From Favolaschia claudopus (Eukaryota > Basidiomycota > Agaricomycetes > Agaricales > Mycenaceae): a stretch of DNA of 64,000 bases. Location of the stretch: assembly GCA_037176885.1 (NCBI GenBank), contig JAWWNJ010000014.1, positions 868,001 to 932,000 of the forward strand. The letters are read 5' to 3'. How positions within the stretch are numbered: the stretch's first letter is position 1; the number at the start of each line of letters is the position of its first letter. The notes beneath the pieces were generated by a model that saw only the letters and a list, made by a program, of their open reading frames with translations, did not search any database and was not told the DNA's origin. Of the stretch, positions 44,986-56,285 are shown piece by piece. The position numbers and the translations under genes are program-made.

Positions 44986-45721
44986 CCGCACCCCTTTTCT
45001 TGCTCTCTTGGGCTCACCTTCCTCGCTGTCCCGGCAACCCCTCCTCCCTCGGCCTGCCTTGTCTTCCTGGGTTCCGGCCCGAGAGCGCTCGCTGCGAGGG
45101 TCACATCACCCCTCACCGCAATCATAAATATATCATCTATTTTCCTCCCTCCCTCAGCACGAGCTCGCAGCATTCCCAAGTTTCAAAGAATTTTGGCCAA
45201 AATTCCGGCTTGATATGAGGTTCGGTCCGCTACCATACCTTGTAACTCATCCCCTGCTCGTAATATCATTTCGTTGGCTTTTTTACCATTATCCGTTTTT
45301 GTAAGACTTAGCTTGGCTGTAGGGGTTCCCATGACCCAGGCCGTCTAACGCAAGTCCAACGCCATCTCTCAAACAGGGTCATCCAAGTCAGGCCCTATAG
45401 ACTGCATCACTCCGCTCGAGAGTATCCCTGCAGACATCCAATTCACGCTCTTTCAAGAGCTCAAAGCCTCAAAGCAGTGCGGCCCACCAAGCGCCTCGAT
45501 AGAGTATATAACCAGTGTTGGATGTCTTTTGCCACGTATCTCTTGGATAAGATGGGGTAGAAAAAGGTAGAAAACAAGTGGCAACTCTACAGAAACGCCC
45601 GATCAGTCCGGCAAATCGAGGAGATTCACACAAGTCCGCTACTGTAATTTGGACCTTTTCGGGCCTTCATCAACCTCGCGACATTCTTCGAGTTCTCGCC
45701 CGTTTTCCCGCCGCTCCGCAG
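44986..45721. other. Probable 3' part of DIRS-like fragment B, then intergenic
   Basis: CT-rich to about 45180, then sequence without recognised features. The two convergent genes meet here: the recombinase ends at 44985 and the F-box gene ends at 45722. Confidence 0.35.
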
Positions 45722-47352
45722 TCAGCCTTGAATCGAACTCTCAGTCGGATGAGGCGAATGTCTCTGGATTTGAGCCAACATTCTATGGACTTGATGCCAC
45801 AAGTCATACATCCTGCACTGTTGCTGGAACTCACGCTGCGGCAAGACAAACTGCCTGGCCATCGTTGTAACCAGCCTGATCGAGGGAAATATCCTCAGTA
45901 GATACGCTACCACAGGTGCGGCTTCTGTGATAATCGAGTCCTCCACAGACAGCTTTTGAAGCGGTGCCTTGGATGTGGCGACATCTATCCCTGTATCGTC
46001 TTGGCAGAAGACAACAGAGGCATCGAGCGAGATCTTGAGATCTACAAGGGAGTGACAATGCTTGGAGAGGGAGTGCAGGCCACGGAGGGTTACCCGCGAC
46101 GCGGGGCATCGGAAACCACTGCCGTGGAGGTGTAACATGTAAAGCTGCGGCCATGCGCGGGCAAGGGCATCAATATCTGAATCATCTAAGTCGAAACCCG
46201 AGCCAGGGTGGAGCACCACCTCGCGTAGGGAGCGGAATGCGAAGAGCGGACGCAAGGTGTCTTGTTCAATGACGCCGTCGTTTGGGTCAGGAAGGACGTT
46301 GGTCCGTGATATGCTATAACGGATGTGGGTCAAGGAAGAGTGGTTGCACTTGGCTTTCAGTACAGCGAAGACTTTCGCTGTGTCTGCGGCTAAAGGTGCA
46401 TTCCGCGTAGTGTAGGACAAGCGTCTCAACGACCAGCCGTGCTTCATGCCCAATAACCCCACAACAAACGGGATAGAGTCGTGATCAAGGGTCAACTCCT
46501 GCAGACTAGTGAATGGAGTCGCCTGGTGCGCGACGAATTCAAATTTATCGATGGAATCGGATGGTTGTTTGACGCTCAGGGACGTCAGGGATGGAAGCTG
46601 AGCAAGATGTGCAAGATCGCTCTCCAAAATTCCTTCAATGGAAAGATGATTGACATGCTTTAATTTGGAAAGCATTACTGATTTTGCAAGATGACCCAGT
46701 CTACCGGAAGTACAGATTTCCACTCTGGTTAGCAGTGGGCAGAGAGCGGGAACAACAGCCAGAAGTGCGAGGTGCGCATACGAAGTGATGACGGTGACAA
46801 GGCTGATCGATTCAAGGGAAGAGCTAAGGAAGAGCGGCGCGTAAGATAACCAATGACGTTGGACCGTCTGCCAGTGTAGCATTCGTAGCTTCGGAAACAG
46901 AGTTTCCTGGGATGTGTTTGACAAAGAGAGCATCTTGAATATCGGGGAACATATATCGGCCTCGCTTCCGTTATCAGTGATAACAAGCGCTCTAACGCGA
47001 CGTGCGTAGAGGTTAAAGCGTGTCCAGTCTCCCAGCTTGATGGCTCGCTGCGCCCTCTGGATAGGGTTGTCAAAAAGAACCAAAATCGCGCCTCCCGCTG
47101 AAATTGACGACATACCATGCTAGGTTTACGATTCTCGAAACGAACCATCTCCCACAGACCTGCAGGCATACAAGACAAAATGTTTACGAGGGAGTATTGA
47201 GTGCTCCATAAGACGTCAAGAGCCGGTCCACTGAAGAAGCGGCATACGAGAGCGACAGAGTAAAGAGTTGATCGTGCGGAGGGTGAGGAATACGGCGGAA
47301 GATGAGCACAGACAGCCTCGACAATCTCCAAAATTCGAAGAGCACGATGCAT
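45722..47352 (-). CDS. F-box/leucine-rich protein, two exons
   Basis: Model, complement of 47352..47116 and 47056..45722, 523 residues. The 59-bp intron starts GTATGT, ends ATCCAG and carries a TTGAC-like branch site; phase is 0. The start ATG at 47352 precedes the F-box-like segment (HRALRILEIVEAVCAHLPP, TLYSVALVCRFFSGPALDVL, W). It is followed by SLVNILSCMP and by repeated leucine-rich stretches (LSKLKHVNHLSIEGIL, LAQLPSLTSLSV, FTSLQELTLDHDSIPF, FRSLREVVLHPG). This is the common F-box/LRR layout of mushroom proteins thought to select substrates for SCF ubiquitin ligases. CACGTGAC lies about 65-72 bp upstream of the start (47417-47424). No lesion is seen. Confidence 0.85.
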
Positions 47353-47564
47353 TCGGGGGATACGGTTTTTTTGATAGTTGAACAGCAGACTGTTCTGAAT
47401 CAAGGGCCCAATGCCCACGTGACTTCGGTCCTCGTGTTCGTGGAAAATCGGTTATTCCGAGGCTTTTAAAACAACAAGCTTAAGCACCCCGCCTTCGGCA
47501 GAGCCGGCTCGCTGCGCTCGCGTCCCTACATACCTACGGGGGGTACACAGCTTGTCGGGGCTCC

Positions 47565-49141
47565 ACTGTGGTCGCAGAACCCCATGAATTTCCCATAGCC
47601 GGACCATGAATTCCACAATTCACGGGTTTATCTAGTGAATTCAGATTCATGGGGTTGTGACTTCACGTACCCGATTCACATAATTAGAGTCCGCAATATG
47701 AAGTGCGTGAATTTCACTCGAAAATCAAATGAATGCATATGTGTGAAAACTGCTCAGAAAGTTCATTCCTCGCTTCCTGGCAACTCTTGGAAATTCACCC
47801 GTAAACCTCGTGAAATTCATGGAGTTCATGTAAAAGCTTTTTTCATTGTTTATTTTGAGGTGCGGGTACTTTGATTTTCGTCTGTGGTTTGCGCTATTGC
47901 CGCTTGAGGTTTCGCGCTCTGATTGAAGTCTAGACTAGTCTAGAGGTTCGAAGTCTGAGGTTAGCTGATCACATCAATCATAGCCGAAGCGGCTAGCTGA
48001 TGATCAAAAGCTCTCACGGTTCGTAGAAGGGCATGGGGGCTGCAGAAAATCGCTGCTCATCCCAAAACTCTCACGGCATTGCAGCTCTGGTACTTAGAGT
48101 GGTTCTTAAAAGTTCTGCTACCTATCAAAGTGTCATGAAACAACTATTACTTTAGTGGCAATCCATATTCATCCCACCCACCCTCCGAGTGAACTTCACT
48201 TGATACCGGAGGCAGAGAGTCCCAGAATTTACCCTTGTATCAATTATAGTATTTCGGCGTACACATTGGCTGAGATACCACCCAACCATGGTGATTTTTG
48301 TAGAGAAACTGCTTTAGTAGCTTTCGGATCATGCGAGACTGTTGCCATCATTGCCATCATTTGACTTCCATACGGCACGGACCACCCGGGCTTGGTTTCC
48401 TATTTTTTTTGGGAGCTGTATATGGGTCTGGCGACTTCACTACTCCCGAGACACGTACCAGGAGTTGGAAATGCCCAGCATACCTCAATCTTGAGTCTCG
48501 GCTCGATGCCCAAACCTCCGTCGAGAACCTCGTTAGTGATCAAAACCTCGGTTGATAACCACGTAAGCGGCCGAAACCTCTGAGCTCAACCTCATTCCAA
48601 AACCAAATAATTTTCAACGATAAATAAGGTCATAAGTTCAAGTTGCCTCGAACACGGTACATGGTTCTGGTCACCAGTACTGGTTGTGTTCCTAATACAG
48701 TAATATAGTCAATTTACATACTTTGAGTACTGTAACTTAGTAATCGTTAGTAAAGACTTGTTGTACTTGTTCGGTAAGTACTTCCGTACAAAAGAGATAA
48801 GACTAATACTTGTATGTTGACACTGGTCAAAGCGAGGGGTACGTAGTAGATTTTTCATGCAGTTTCCACTGTGTTTTCACGTATTTTCCAAGTGACTTCC
48901 CGGAGTATTGGAAGGGAATCCAACACAGTGAAAGAGTTTTCATTGGAATATGAGGTGGATATCATTCTCAAACCATGTGAATTAACACCATGGAATGTCC
49001 CACTCACATAGTTGGACCCAGTGAAAATATCTCCGTGAAATTCACAACTCCATAGTGGAATTCACAGATTTTTCCGGTGAATTTCCCATTGAAACCTTGT
49101 GAACCAACTATGGGAAAGTCAGGGGGTTATGCGACCACAGT
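47565..49141. mobile_element. 1.6-kb TIR element without transposase
   Basis: The left end ACTGTGGTCGCAGAACCCC and the complement of the right end (ACTGTGGTCGCATAACCCC) match with one difference, and similarity continues through TTTCCCATAG. GGCTCC flanks both sides (47559-47564, 49142-49147). Inside are many GTGAATTTC/GAATTCA motifs in both orientations near the ends, but no transposase. It sits in a GC-rich repeat of which GGATTTTTTTGCTGGATTCC at 49163 also occurs near 11290. Confidence 0.7.
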
Positions 49142-49261
49142 GGCTCCGCCCCAAACCCCGCCTGGATTTTTTTGCTGGATTCCTTGCCCGCGGCGCCGCA
49201 CTGCGCGGCGCCGGGGACCGCGTGTGGGTTTCAACATCTCGACTTGAAGGCTGTTGCAGGA

Positions 49262-49397
49262 GGCAACCCCGCCATTCCAAGGGTGATGGCAAATCGGTCG
49301 CCAGACCGATTAAAGCCGATGGCCCCGGCCAGTAAAACCCTCGGCAATCTGAGGCTATTTCCGGCGAAATAAAGCCCTCGAAATGACCGATTTTTCC
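49262..49397 (+). repeat. Dispersed repeat, copy 2 of 3
   Basis: 136 bp, nearly identical to copy 3 at 59674-59808. It starts GGCAACCCCGCC and ends ATGACCGATTTTTCC. Its terminal ATG opens a 74-codon frame (49383-49607) with an acidic C-terminal part that is not recognised. Confidence 0.9.
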
Positions 49398-49640
49398 AGT
49401 AATTGTCGGGCCTGCTGCGAGGCTTCGAGCGCTGCGATACGCGAAAAACGCGAGAAAAACGGTGCCAACAAGGAGAACATTTCCGATGAAACAGAGGATG
49501 AAAAGTCTGACCTCTCGGACTCGGGAGACCCCGCGACCACATGGCCTCAAGGTAACAAACAGTCTGCAAGGTATACCCGAAACACGATGGGATATAAAGT
49601 TCTATAATCATTGATTCAATATCAACATTTATTCAAAGTA

Positions 49641-49806
49641 CAGTCGAAGCTGTCATAACCCATAGCTCCCATAACCCATAATCTCCCTTAACCCATACAT
49701 TTTTGGGGGTTTTTGACCGGTTTTTGGCTGGGATAACCCATAAATCTATCATATCCCATAGCTTTTTGGCCCTACCGAGGGCTATGGGTTATGACAGCTT
49801 CGACTG
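49641..49806 (+). mobile_element. 166-bp MITE, copy 1 of 3
   Basis: TIR CAGTCGAAGCTGTCATAACC with its complement at the right end; TA on both sides. The interior holds repeated ATAACCCATA motifs. Same sequence as copy 2 by eye. Confidence 0.95.
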
Positions 49807-49930
49807 TAGCTAGTATTTATTGCTACGAGATTCTGAGGCACACGGTCGGTTTTGGGAAGTGACGCAAATGAATTTCAGCGAACGGTCGTTCAAATCCAGT
49901 TGCGTCATACCGAAGATTGACCGGGAACTA

Positions 49931-50096
49931 CAGTCGAAGCTGTCATAACCCATAGCTCCCATAACCCATAATCTCCCTTAACCCATACATTTTTGGGGGT
50001 TTTTGACCGGTTTTTGGCTGGGATAACCCATAAATCTATCATATCCCATAGCTTTTTGGCCCTACCGAGGGCTATGGGTTATGACAGCTTCGACTG
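49931..50096 (+). mobile_element. 166-bp MITE, copy 2 of 3
   Basis: Same length, orientation and TA borders as copy 1. No difference was found by eye. Confidence 0.95.
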
Positions 50097-50140
50097 TAAT
50101 ACGGTGAGGATTGGGTGAGGATCCATCTAAGAAACTTCTA

Positions 50141-50306
50141 CAGTCGAAGCTGTCATAACCCATAGCTCCCATAACCCATAATCTCCCATAACCCATACAT
50201 TTTTGGGGGTTTTTGACCGGTTTTTGGCTGGGATAACCCATAAATCTATCATATCCCATAGCTTTTTGGCCCTACCGAGGGCTATGGGTTATGACAGCTT
50301 CGACTG
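50141..50306 (+). mobile_element. 166-bp MITE, copy 3 of 3
   Basis: Same length and orientation. The only difference noticed is CTCCCAT in place of CTCCCTT about 49 bp into the element. TA borders both ends. Confidence 0.95.
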
Positions 50307-50997
50307 TAAATCTGGAAGTCCTGCTCAAAGCAAATTGTTGTGCCACAAAAAGCATCGGTTTTTGCTGCACACAAAGTAATATACTTTATTGACCTTCACC
50401 TCAAAGGGGAGGTGCCGCGCGAGCCATATTTTCGCCTCTGAACAATCGCCAAGATTCCTCTAAGACGTGACAGCGGAGATCACCGGACTTACGGCATGCG
50501 CTACAGCGCCACGGGTATCGCGATGGATGCTGCTGGTTTAGGATCTGTTGGTGGTGGTGGTGGTGAGTACATATGCGAAGGAGTACAGCATCTTCGTGGG
50601 GGATTTGGCCCCGGAGACGTCGAATAGTGATTTGGTTGCTGTGCATGTTACCGTCCTTTTGTAATCTCGACGCGACACTGACAAAACGCATGCAGGTCTT
50701 CCGTAATCCGCTGCTGGGGTTGAGGAACGACCGTGCGCCGAAGTTTATCAGGCTGTTCGCGAGCTGCAAGAGCGCAAAGATTATGCTGGATCCGGTGACG
50801 GGGGTCAGTCGCGGGTATGGGTTTGTTAGGTGAGTTTGACTACATATTAAGATATTGCGCAGAGATGCTGATGATTCGTCGTAGAGTCACGGACGAGGCG
50901 GACCAGCAGCGTGCGTTGATTGAGATGCATGGGCTGTATTGTCTTTCACGGCCGAGTGCGTGTTGTTCTTCCCTCTATTACATCGAGATAATAGCGG

Positions 50998-51148
50998 GTT
51001 TGTGCAAGAGCAGCCTCAGGTGTGAGGTCCCAGCGATCTAGGAATGCCCCAGGGCGATACTCTCCTAGGTCGCTTGGAGCTCATACCTGGTATCTGTTGT
51101 TGCGGAGATCTGAGCGGTTGAAAAGCGACCTGGGTCGCTCGCACAAAC
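50998..51148 (+). mobile_element. 151-bp MITE inside an intron
   Basis: Ends GTTTGTGCAAGAGC and GCTCGCACAAAC form imperfect inverted repeats. The inverted relative at 62176-62310 shares most of the interior (CAGATCTCCGCAACAACAGA, AGCGACCTAGGA). It enlarges one intron of the RRM gene from about 67 to 218 bp and leaves both splice sites. Confidence 0.8.
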
Positions 51149-51326
51149 TCCCTAATGCTAACTACTTGAATAGTGCGTGTCTCTCTTGCGACAGCCAAAT
51201 TCAAGCCTCCGCCACCGTCTGAGTTGTCTGTGTCGGTATCGGCGCCAGGAGGTTATCCAGGCGTCTGGCTTCCCACTTCGGTCTCTGGCGACCAACACCC
51301 ACATGAAAGGTCTGAAGAGAGCAGCA

Positions 51327-51490
51327 GGATTGGCAAAGGTGATCCCATCTATCACATGCTCCATCTTTTTTTCGTCTCGCCGGCCTCCACCCCGTCGTGC
51401 TTTTGGCTCGGTGACTCCCCTCCTCCCTCCTGTGCGACCTTAGTCTTCTCCCCGGGCCCTAGTCTTCTCCCCCCGTCGTCGTCATAGCTC
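51327..51490 (+). mobile_element. DIRS-like leader fragment
   Basis: Similar to 40509-40712: GGATTGGCAAAGGTGATC, TCGTCTCGCC, GTGCTTTTGGC, TAGTCTTCTCCCC. It lies in the linker of the RRM gene between 51240 and 51656, whose remainder is unrecognised. It is either a terminal repeat or a truncated insertion. Confidence 0.65.
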
Positions 51491-52695
51491 ATTTTTGTGT
51501 CCCACCCACCCACTCCTAGTCTATCTTGCTATTTTCATGCGCACTCACGTAGCTACAGTTGTTCTGTATCCTGTAGATACGTAGGGGGCTGCCTCGGCTC
51601 TCCCGCCTTCCCGGTGGAGTGTAGCGAGCTCCGTTTTCGGAGTTCAAGCCCAATAAATGATGGCTTGGCTTAGAAATCCTCTCTCTCCGGAAGCTCAGGC
51701 CAATCCTCACCCGTCTCTGTACCAGCCTCCGCCGCCTAGTGTCTCTGCGCCTATCGCTGGGCATTATCCCAATGGCGAGCCTCCAGGTTATACCCCTGAA
51801 GGTGGACTCACTACAAGCGCGAGCGGTCCCGAATACTTCGCTTCAGGACCCATCCCCAACGGACCTCTTGCTCCAAACGGTGGTGGTGGCGGCGGCGGCG
51901 GCAACTGCAAGCCTCAAGCAGACGAATGGCGCCACACCGCCCAAGGGCGTGCAATTCTCGGGAACCTCATCGGACCCAACGGCGAGCCGCTTACCAGCAC
52001 GCGCCAGCGGCGAAGGCTCATCGCCGCTGTGTGTTCCCCACACCCACATCTATGTGGCTGTCCCATTGCCGAAACGAACGAAGCAATGAACAAAACCACA
52101 GTATTCGTTGGTGGCTGAGTCCGCTTGTGGGCGAGGACACGTTCCGGACGTTTTTTGTGCCGTTCGGGGAGATTCATTTCATGTGAAGGTTCCGGTGGGG
52201 AAGCATTGTGGGTTTGTGCAGTTTGTGAGGAAGGCGGATGCGGAGAGGGCGATTAAAAAGATGCAGGGGTTCCCGGTGGGCGGGAGTAGAATTCGGTTGA
52301 GTTGGGGGAGGAGTCAGTGTGAGTTCTTACCGTTCTCAATTCGAGGGAAATGCTGATATCGTGGACTCATCATAGATAAAGCCGCGCAAGCAGCTGCTCA
52401 GGCGGCTCAGGCTGCACTCGCGCAGCAAGGTCGTCATGTCCGGGCGCATTCCCATTCGCATATACAGTTGAACATCTCATAATGCATAGCGTCCGTGGAC
52501 CCACAAGCGCTATGCATTATGAGCAATATGCATTCCTACATACTGTCACACATTGTGACATGTGTGACATTGTCACGAATTTACTATATACGGAAGTGCG
52601 GCAGATGCCGGATTGTCCACCAGTTGTCGTAAAAGCGGTCAAAATCATGTAACAAGTTATAAACTGGTGTTTTTGACGTGAATAGTACCCATATA

Positions 52696-53919
52696 CTCGC
52701 AGTTACCAAAAGTAACCGAATTCGGGGTTTTTTCCCAGAAATTACGATGGTCAAGGAACTTTGAGCGATGAAGGGTTCATTTATAGCGTGTTTGTTACAA
52801 CTTTTATGATATAAACTTGGGGTAAGGTATCACACAGTGGCTGAATAAATTAATCTTCAAAATACCATTAATTTGGCGGTGTTTGCCTTTTTTAGAACAC
52901 ACTCACCAGGATTTCAGGTGGGTGAGTACCTCAAAAATATGTCTACTATCTCATGACTTTGTACCTGAGAACTCAGAGTTTGCTGGGCTATCCTCATCCT
53001 TCAATGAGGGTACTAAAACAGAGCAAGAAATTGTTGATTTGACACATAAATAAACAAACATAGAAAATCAGCACAGGGAAAGCCCAATAACTTCGGCGCG
53101 TGTTATGTGCAATAGCATATGGGAATTTGAACTCACGCCGCGAACTGTCACAGTGACGGTGTGACGGTGTGGTACACCTATGATAGCCTTCTTAATTTCT
53201 ACACTTGTATCTCTTCGTTCTTCTATCGGTAGCGTGTGTGGTTGTATAAGTAACATATTTTGCCGGTGGTCGCAAGTTCGATCCTTACCCTTGTATTTTC
53301 ATTTTGTCACCGTAGCCCAGATTTAATTCGAGCCGCGCGGCGAGCGCTAGCTCCACGCAGTGGGCCTCCGCGGCGAGCGGAATGCGCCGCGCAGCGGTCG
53401 GGGTCTGGGGTGGAAAACCCCAGCCGTCCGGGCCGGCGCCCGCAACACAATACCACTCACAAAACAAAGAAAGAAGTCTATTCAACACGAAAATACAGCG
53501 GCAAGTACTCCGAAATTTTGGAGCTGCTTCCGGTCGGTCAAAAAATTGTCATACATGCCGCGCGGCAGCTCCACGCAGTGGTGCGCCGCAAATGTCGGCG
53601 GGGATGCCAATTTTTGTGTTGACCGACCGGACGCAGCGGAAAAATTGAGGGAAAATAGCACTTGTATGCAAGATAACAGATGTGCGCCAGCGGAAGGGCA
53701 ATTCCAGCAAAAAAAGGCGGGCCTGGGGTAAGTAGAGGGAAATTGAGTTCGCGAATGTGACGACATGACAGTCACAGTTCGCGGCGTGGGTTTGGTCTTC
53801 TAGCATATGACCATCCCCCCCCCCCCCCCCCCTGTCCCACCAGTTGAACCAACTGCTAACTGTATTAGCTGGTCGCAAGCGAGGCATTTCTAATTTCGGT
53901 TACTTTTGGTAATGCCGAG
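52696..53919 (+). mobile_element. Middle nested mariner-like element
   Basis: TIR CTCGCAGTTACCAAAAGTAA at the left; the right end is GGTAATGCCGAG, with TA borders at 52694-52695 and 53920-53921. An inverted, shorter copy stands at 60281-60806. Without its inner insertion it would be about 536 bp, close to the 526 bp of the other copy. A run of about 19 C lies at 53814-53832, which is shorter in the other copy. Confidence 0.88.
53122..53800. mobile_element. Inner nested element, 679 bp
   Basis: TAGCATATG is duplicated at 53113-53121 and 53801-53809, a 9-bp duplication as in Mutator-like elements. The ends share ACGCCGCGAACTGT in inverted orientation. The related copy at 60281-60806 has a single TAGCATA at this place, which is an empty site. 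No transposase; a GC-rich core has repeated CTCCACGCAGTGG. Confidence 0.85.
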
Positions 53920-54256
53920 TATATGCGTTAGAAGAGTGACACAAACGGCCAAATTGCCACCAAATTGTATCAGTTTTGCGATCTCATAATGCATAATGCA
54001 CTAAAAACTTGCCCCAAACCTTATGCATTAGGCAATATGAGAAAATGCATAAAACACCAGCCTACCAAGTTGGTGGACCCCAAAACACTATGCAGAATGA
54101 GGTTTATGCATTGTGAGCATATGCATTATGAGATGTTCAACTGTACTCGTCGTCCAGCCTCCGCCGCCGCCCACGCAGCAGATGCCCGTTCTCCCGCAGC
54201 AGATCGTCCCTCCCATTCCGCCTGCTGCTGCAGTAGCGTCAAGTGCAGCAGGTACA

Positions 54257-55241
54257 GTTGCCAACGAGTCCACGCTTTGTTTTCGGCCGAAAGCTTTTCG
54301 ACGCAACTTTTCTGGCGCCCTTTTGTATGCTTTCTACCTCCATAGGCTCTCTCCAGGACCCATTTCGCGACGCCCATAGTCAAGACCGGCTCGCAGGGCT
54401 AATTTGCAACAGGAAAATATTCGTTTCAGACTATTCTTTCAATTTTCCTTCAATGCTGGGAGAAATGTTGGCTGGCAACCAGTGGAGGCGGGTGTTGTGG
54501 GAAGGGTCTAGTGTGGCGGCGGGCGCACACCGCGAATTCAATAAAAGGTGCGCAATAAATAGGAGTCCCAATCTTGTATGTACCGTATACACTTACACAC
54601 CTTGTTCAAGCAAGAAAGAACTCGCCACCGTTACCACTCTCCGCCTCTGCTTTCACCCCTCCGCCATCACCGCTGCTGAATTTGTTCAGTTCAGTGCCTA
54701 CAGCCTTACTTTCTGGCGCTACTAGGTACGGCAAAGGTACGGCGAAAATGCCAGCCTTCTAAGCTTCTTTCGGCGCGGTCAACGCATGCAACTACTATTG
54801 CCAGGTTTGCCACCTACATAGGACACTAGGTACTGTATATACTGTAGCGCGCTGATACGACTCTTTTACAATGACACTGTGTTGTGGTTTCCGAAAGTTA
54901 CACTGTTACAGTAACGCAGATATACAGACCTCTATCGCAAACAATCCCGGACACACCACATCAACCTGCCAGCCATGTAGATAACTTCCTCAAAACCGTG
55001 TTAATTTGCACTTCAGATCGACTTGAAGCCCAAAGCATGGACTTGTTGGCAAAGGCGGCGTACCGACACCTTTCCTGGCCATTCTGGGATGTGTAGCGTG
55101 CTTTTTGCGGGGTCCTCGATGTCATGGGCGTCGCGAAAAGGGTCCTGGAGAGGGCCTATGGAGATAGAAAGCATACAAAAGGGCGCCAGAGTTGCGTCGA
55201 AAAGCTTTCGGCCGAAAACAAAGCGTGGACTCGTTGGCAAC
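54257..55241. mobile_element. 985-bp element with ~125-bp TIRs
   Basis: The first and last 125 bp are inverted copies with a few differences, starting GTTGCCAACGAGTCCACGCT. The interior has no recognised ORF. It sits where the RRM gene should have an intron between SSAAG and GANGVANG: GTA and GTAAGCAG flank the ends. A target duplication was not resolved. Confidence 0.75.
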
Positions 55242-56285
55242 CGTAAGCAGGAGCAAATGGGGTTGCGAATGGCATTACGCCGGCGATGCCGGACGGGATG
55301 ACGCATGAGCAGGCTGTGGCGCTTTTGCAGAAGTTTCAGATGCAGGGATTTGCGGCCTTTTCTGGGCCTCCGGCTGGTGTTGTGAATGGGAATGGGTATG
55401 AGCCGGCGACGACGTCTGCGAATGTGAATGGGGGGTATGCGGGTGCGAATGGGGCGGGGAATGAGCAGCCGCATAGGAATGGGGGCTATCATGCCTTGTC
55501 CCCGAATTCAGGGGTGGGGGTGTGGGGGAGGGGCAGAGCAATGGGCAGCAGCAAGCTCAGCAGCAGCAGCAGCCGCACTTCACGGACGAAAGTCGGACGG
55601 TGCAAGAGGGCCGTTTGGGGATGCGCAGGATGCGGCGCATGAATCGGTGACGCCGTCGACGCAGGTTCCGACGAGCTCGTTCTCGCCATTTTGGCCTGAT
55701 CCTCATCAGCATGGTCAGCAACAGCAACACCAGCAACAACAGGCGCAACAGCAGCAGCAACAACGACAGCCGATTGGCGGGCTGTATGCTGCGGCGGAGT
55801 TGCTTGGGAGGAGGCGCGACAGGTATGCTGGGATGATGCCTTATGGTGGTGCGCAGCGTGGTAGCTTGGGAGTTCCGACAGGCAAGAGCTATACGCCCTC
55901 ATTCCTCCCTGTGCAGCCGAGCATCCAGACGTCCGGTGGGAGTGCTGCTGTGCCTATTTGTGGTCGGGGCGGGTATGCTGGGAGTCCGCCTGCGTTCCAG
56001 GTTATCCGCTACCAGGAGCCGCGGCCGATTTCGCGTCCAGGATCGGGTGCTGCGTGTGGTGGTGCTGGGGAGCAGCTGCGCGTTGAGCGGATCGTTGGTG
56101 GGGAGCTGTTATTCGATCCCATGCATGATCTGAATGGGACGTTAGTGAGCTTGGATCTGGATCGGGAGCGGGAGAGGGAGTATGCGTGGGGGTTGAAGAG
56201 CCCCACTGTTACGGAGAGCACGAGTGCGGAGAGTACGAGTAGTGGGGGGAGCGTGCAGTTCCGGATGTCGATGGAGTCGCCTTGA

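Larger units (their letters stand above)
52465..54143. mobile_element. Outer TA-flanked element (host of two nested ones)
   Basis: TIR CAGTTGAACATCTCATAATG at the left and its complement at the right, with TA at 52463-52464 and 54144-54145. Subtracting the nested insertion leaves about 453 bp, a MITE. Joining across one TA restores the reading frame of the RRM gene (ALAQQ... to VVQPPPPP). Motifs GCATTATGAG and GTCACACATTGTGACA occur near its ends. Confidence 0.88.
50560..56285 (+). pseudogene. NAM8/Csx1-type RNA-binding protein gene, disrupted
   Basis: Exons with matching introns remain: RRM2 is spread over ~50580-50640, 50696-50829, 50885-50955 and 51174 onward (SIFVGDLAPET, SRGYGFVR, DEADQQRALIEMHGLYC, RPMRVSLATAKFKPPPP). 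After a Pro/Gly-rich linker from 51657 (QADEWRHTAQGRAILGNLIG) comes RRM3 (KTTVFVGG, then VKVPVGKHCGFVQFVRKADA, GGSRIRLSWGRSQ), then AAQAAAQAAQAALAQQ, a Pro/Gln-rich stretch at 54146-54250 and a long Gln-rich tail (55250-56285). This is the order of yeast NAM8/NGR1 and fission-yeast Csx1, which bind RNA in splicing or mRNA stability. RRM1 is missing upstream. RRM3 has frame breaks near 52117 and 52181, and the tail shifts frame twice near 55530-55630. At least six insertions interrupt it. Confidence 0.85.

Noticed and set aside
49641..50306. Regularly spaced identical repeats resembling a CRISPR array
   Set aside because: Units are 166 bp with terminal inverted repeats and TA duplications, spacers are unequal, and the genome is eukaryotic. 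They are MITEs.
53260..53300. tRNA-like B box (CAAGTTCGATCC)
   Set aside because: No matching A box at the right distance and no cloverleaf could be drawn. It lies inside the innermost nested element.
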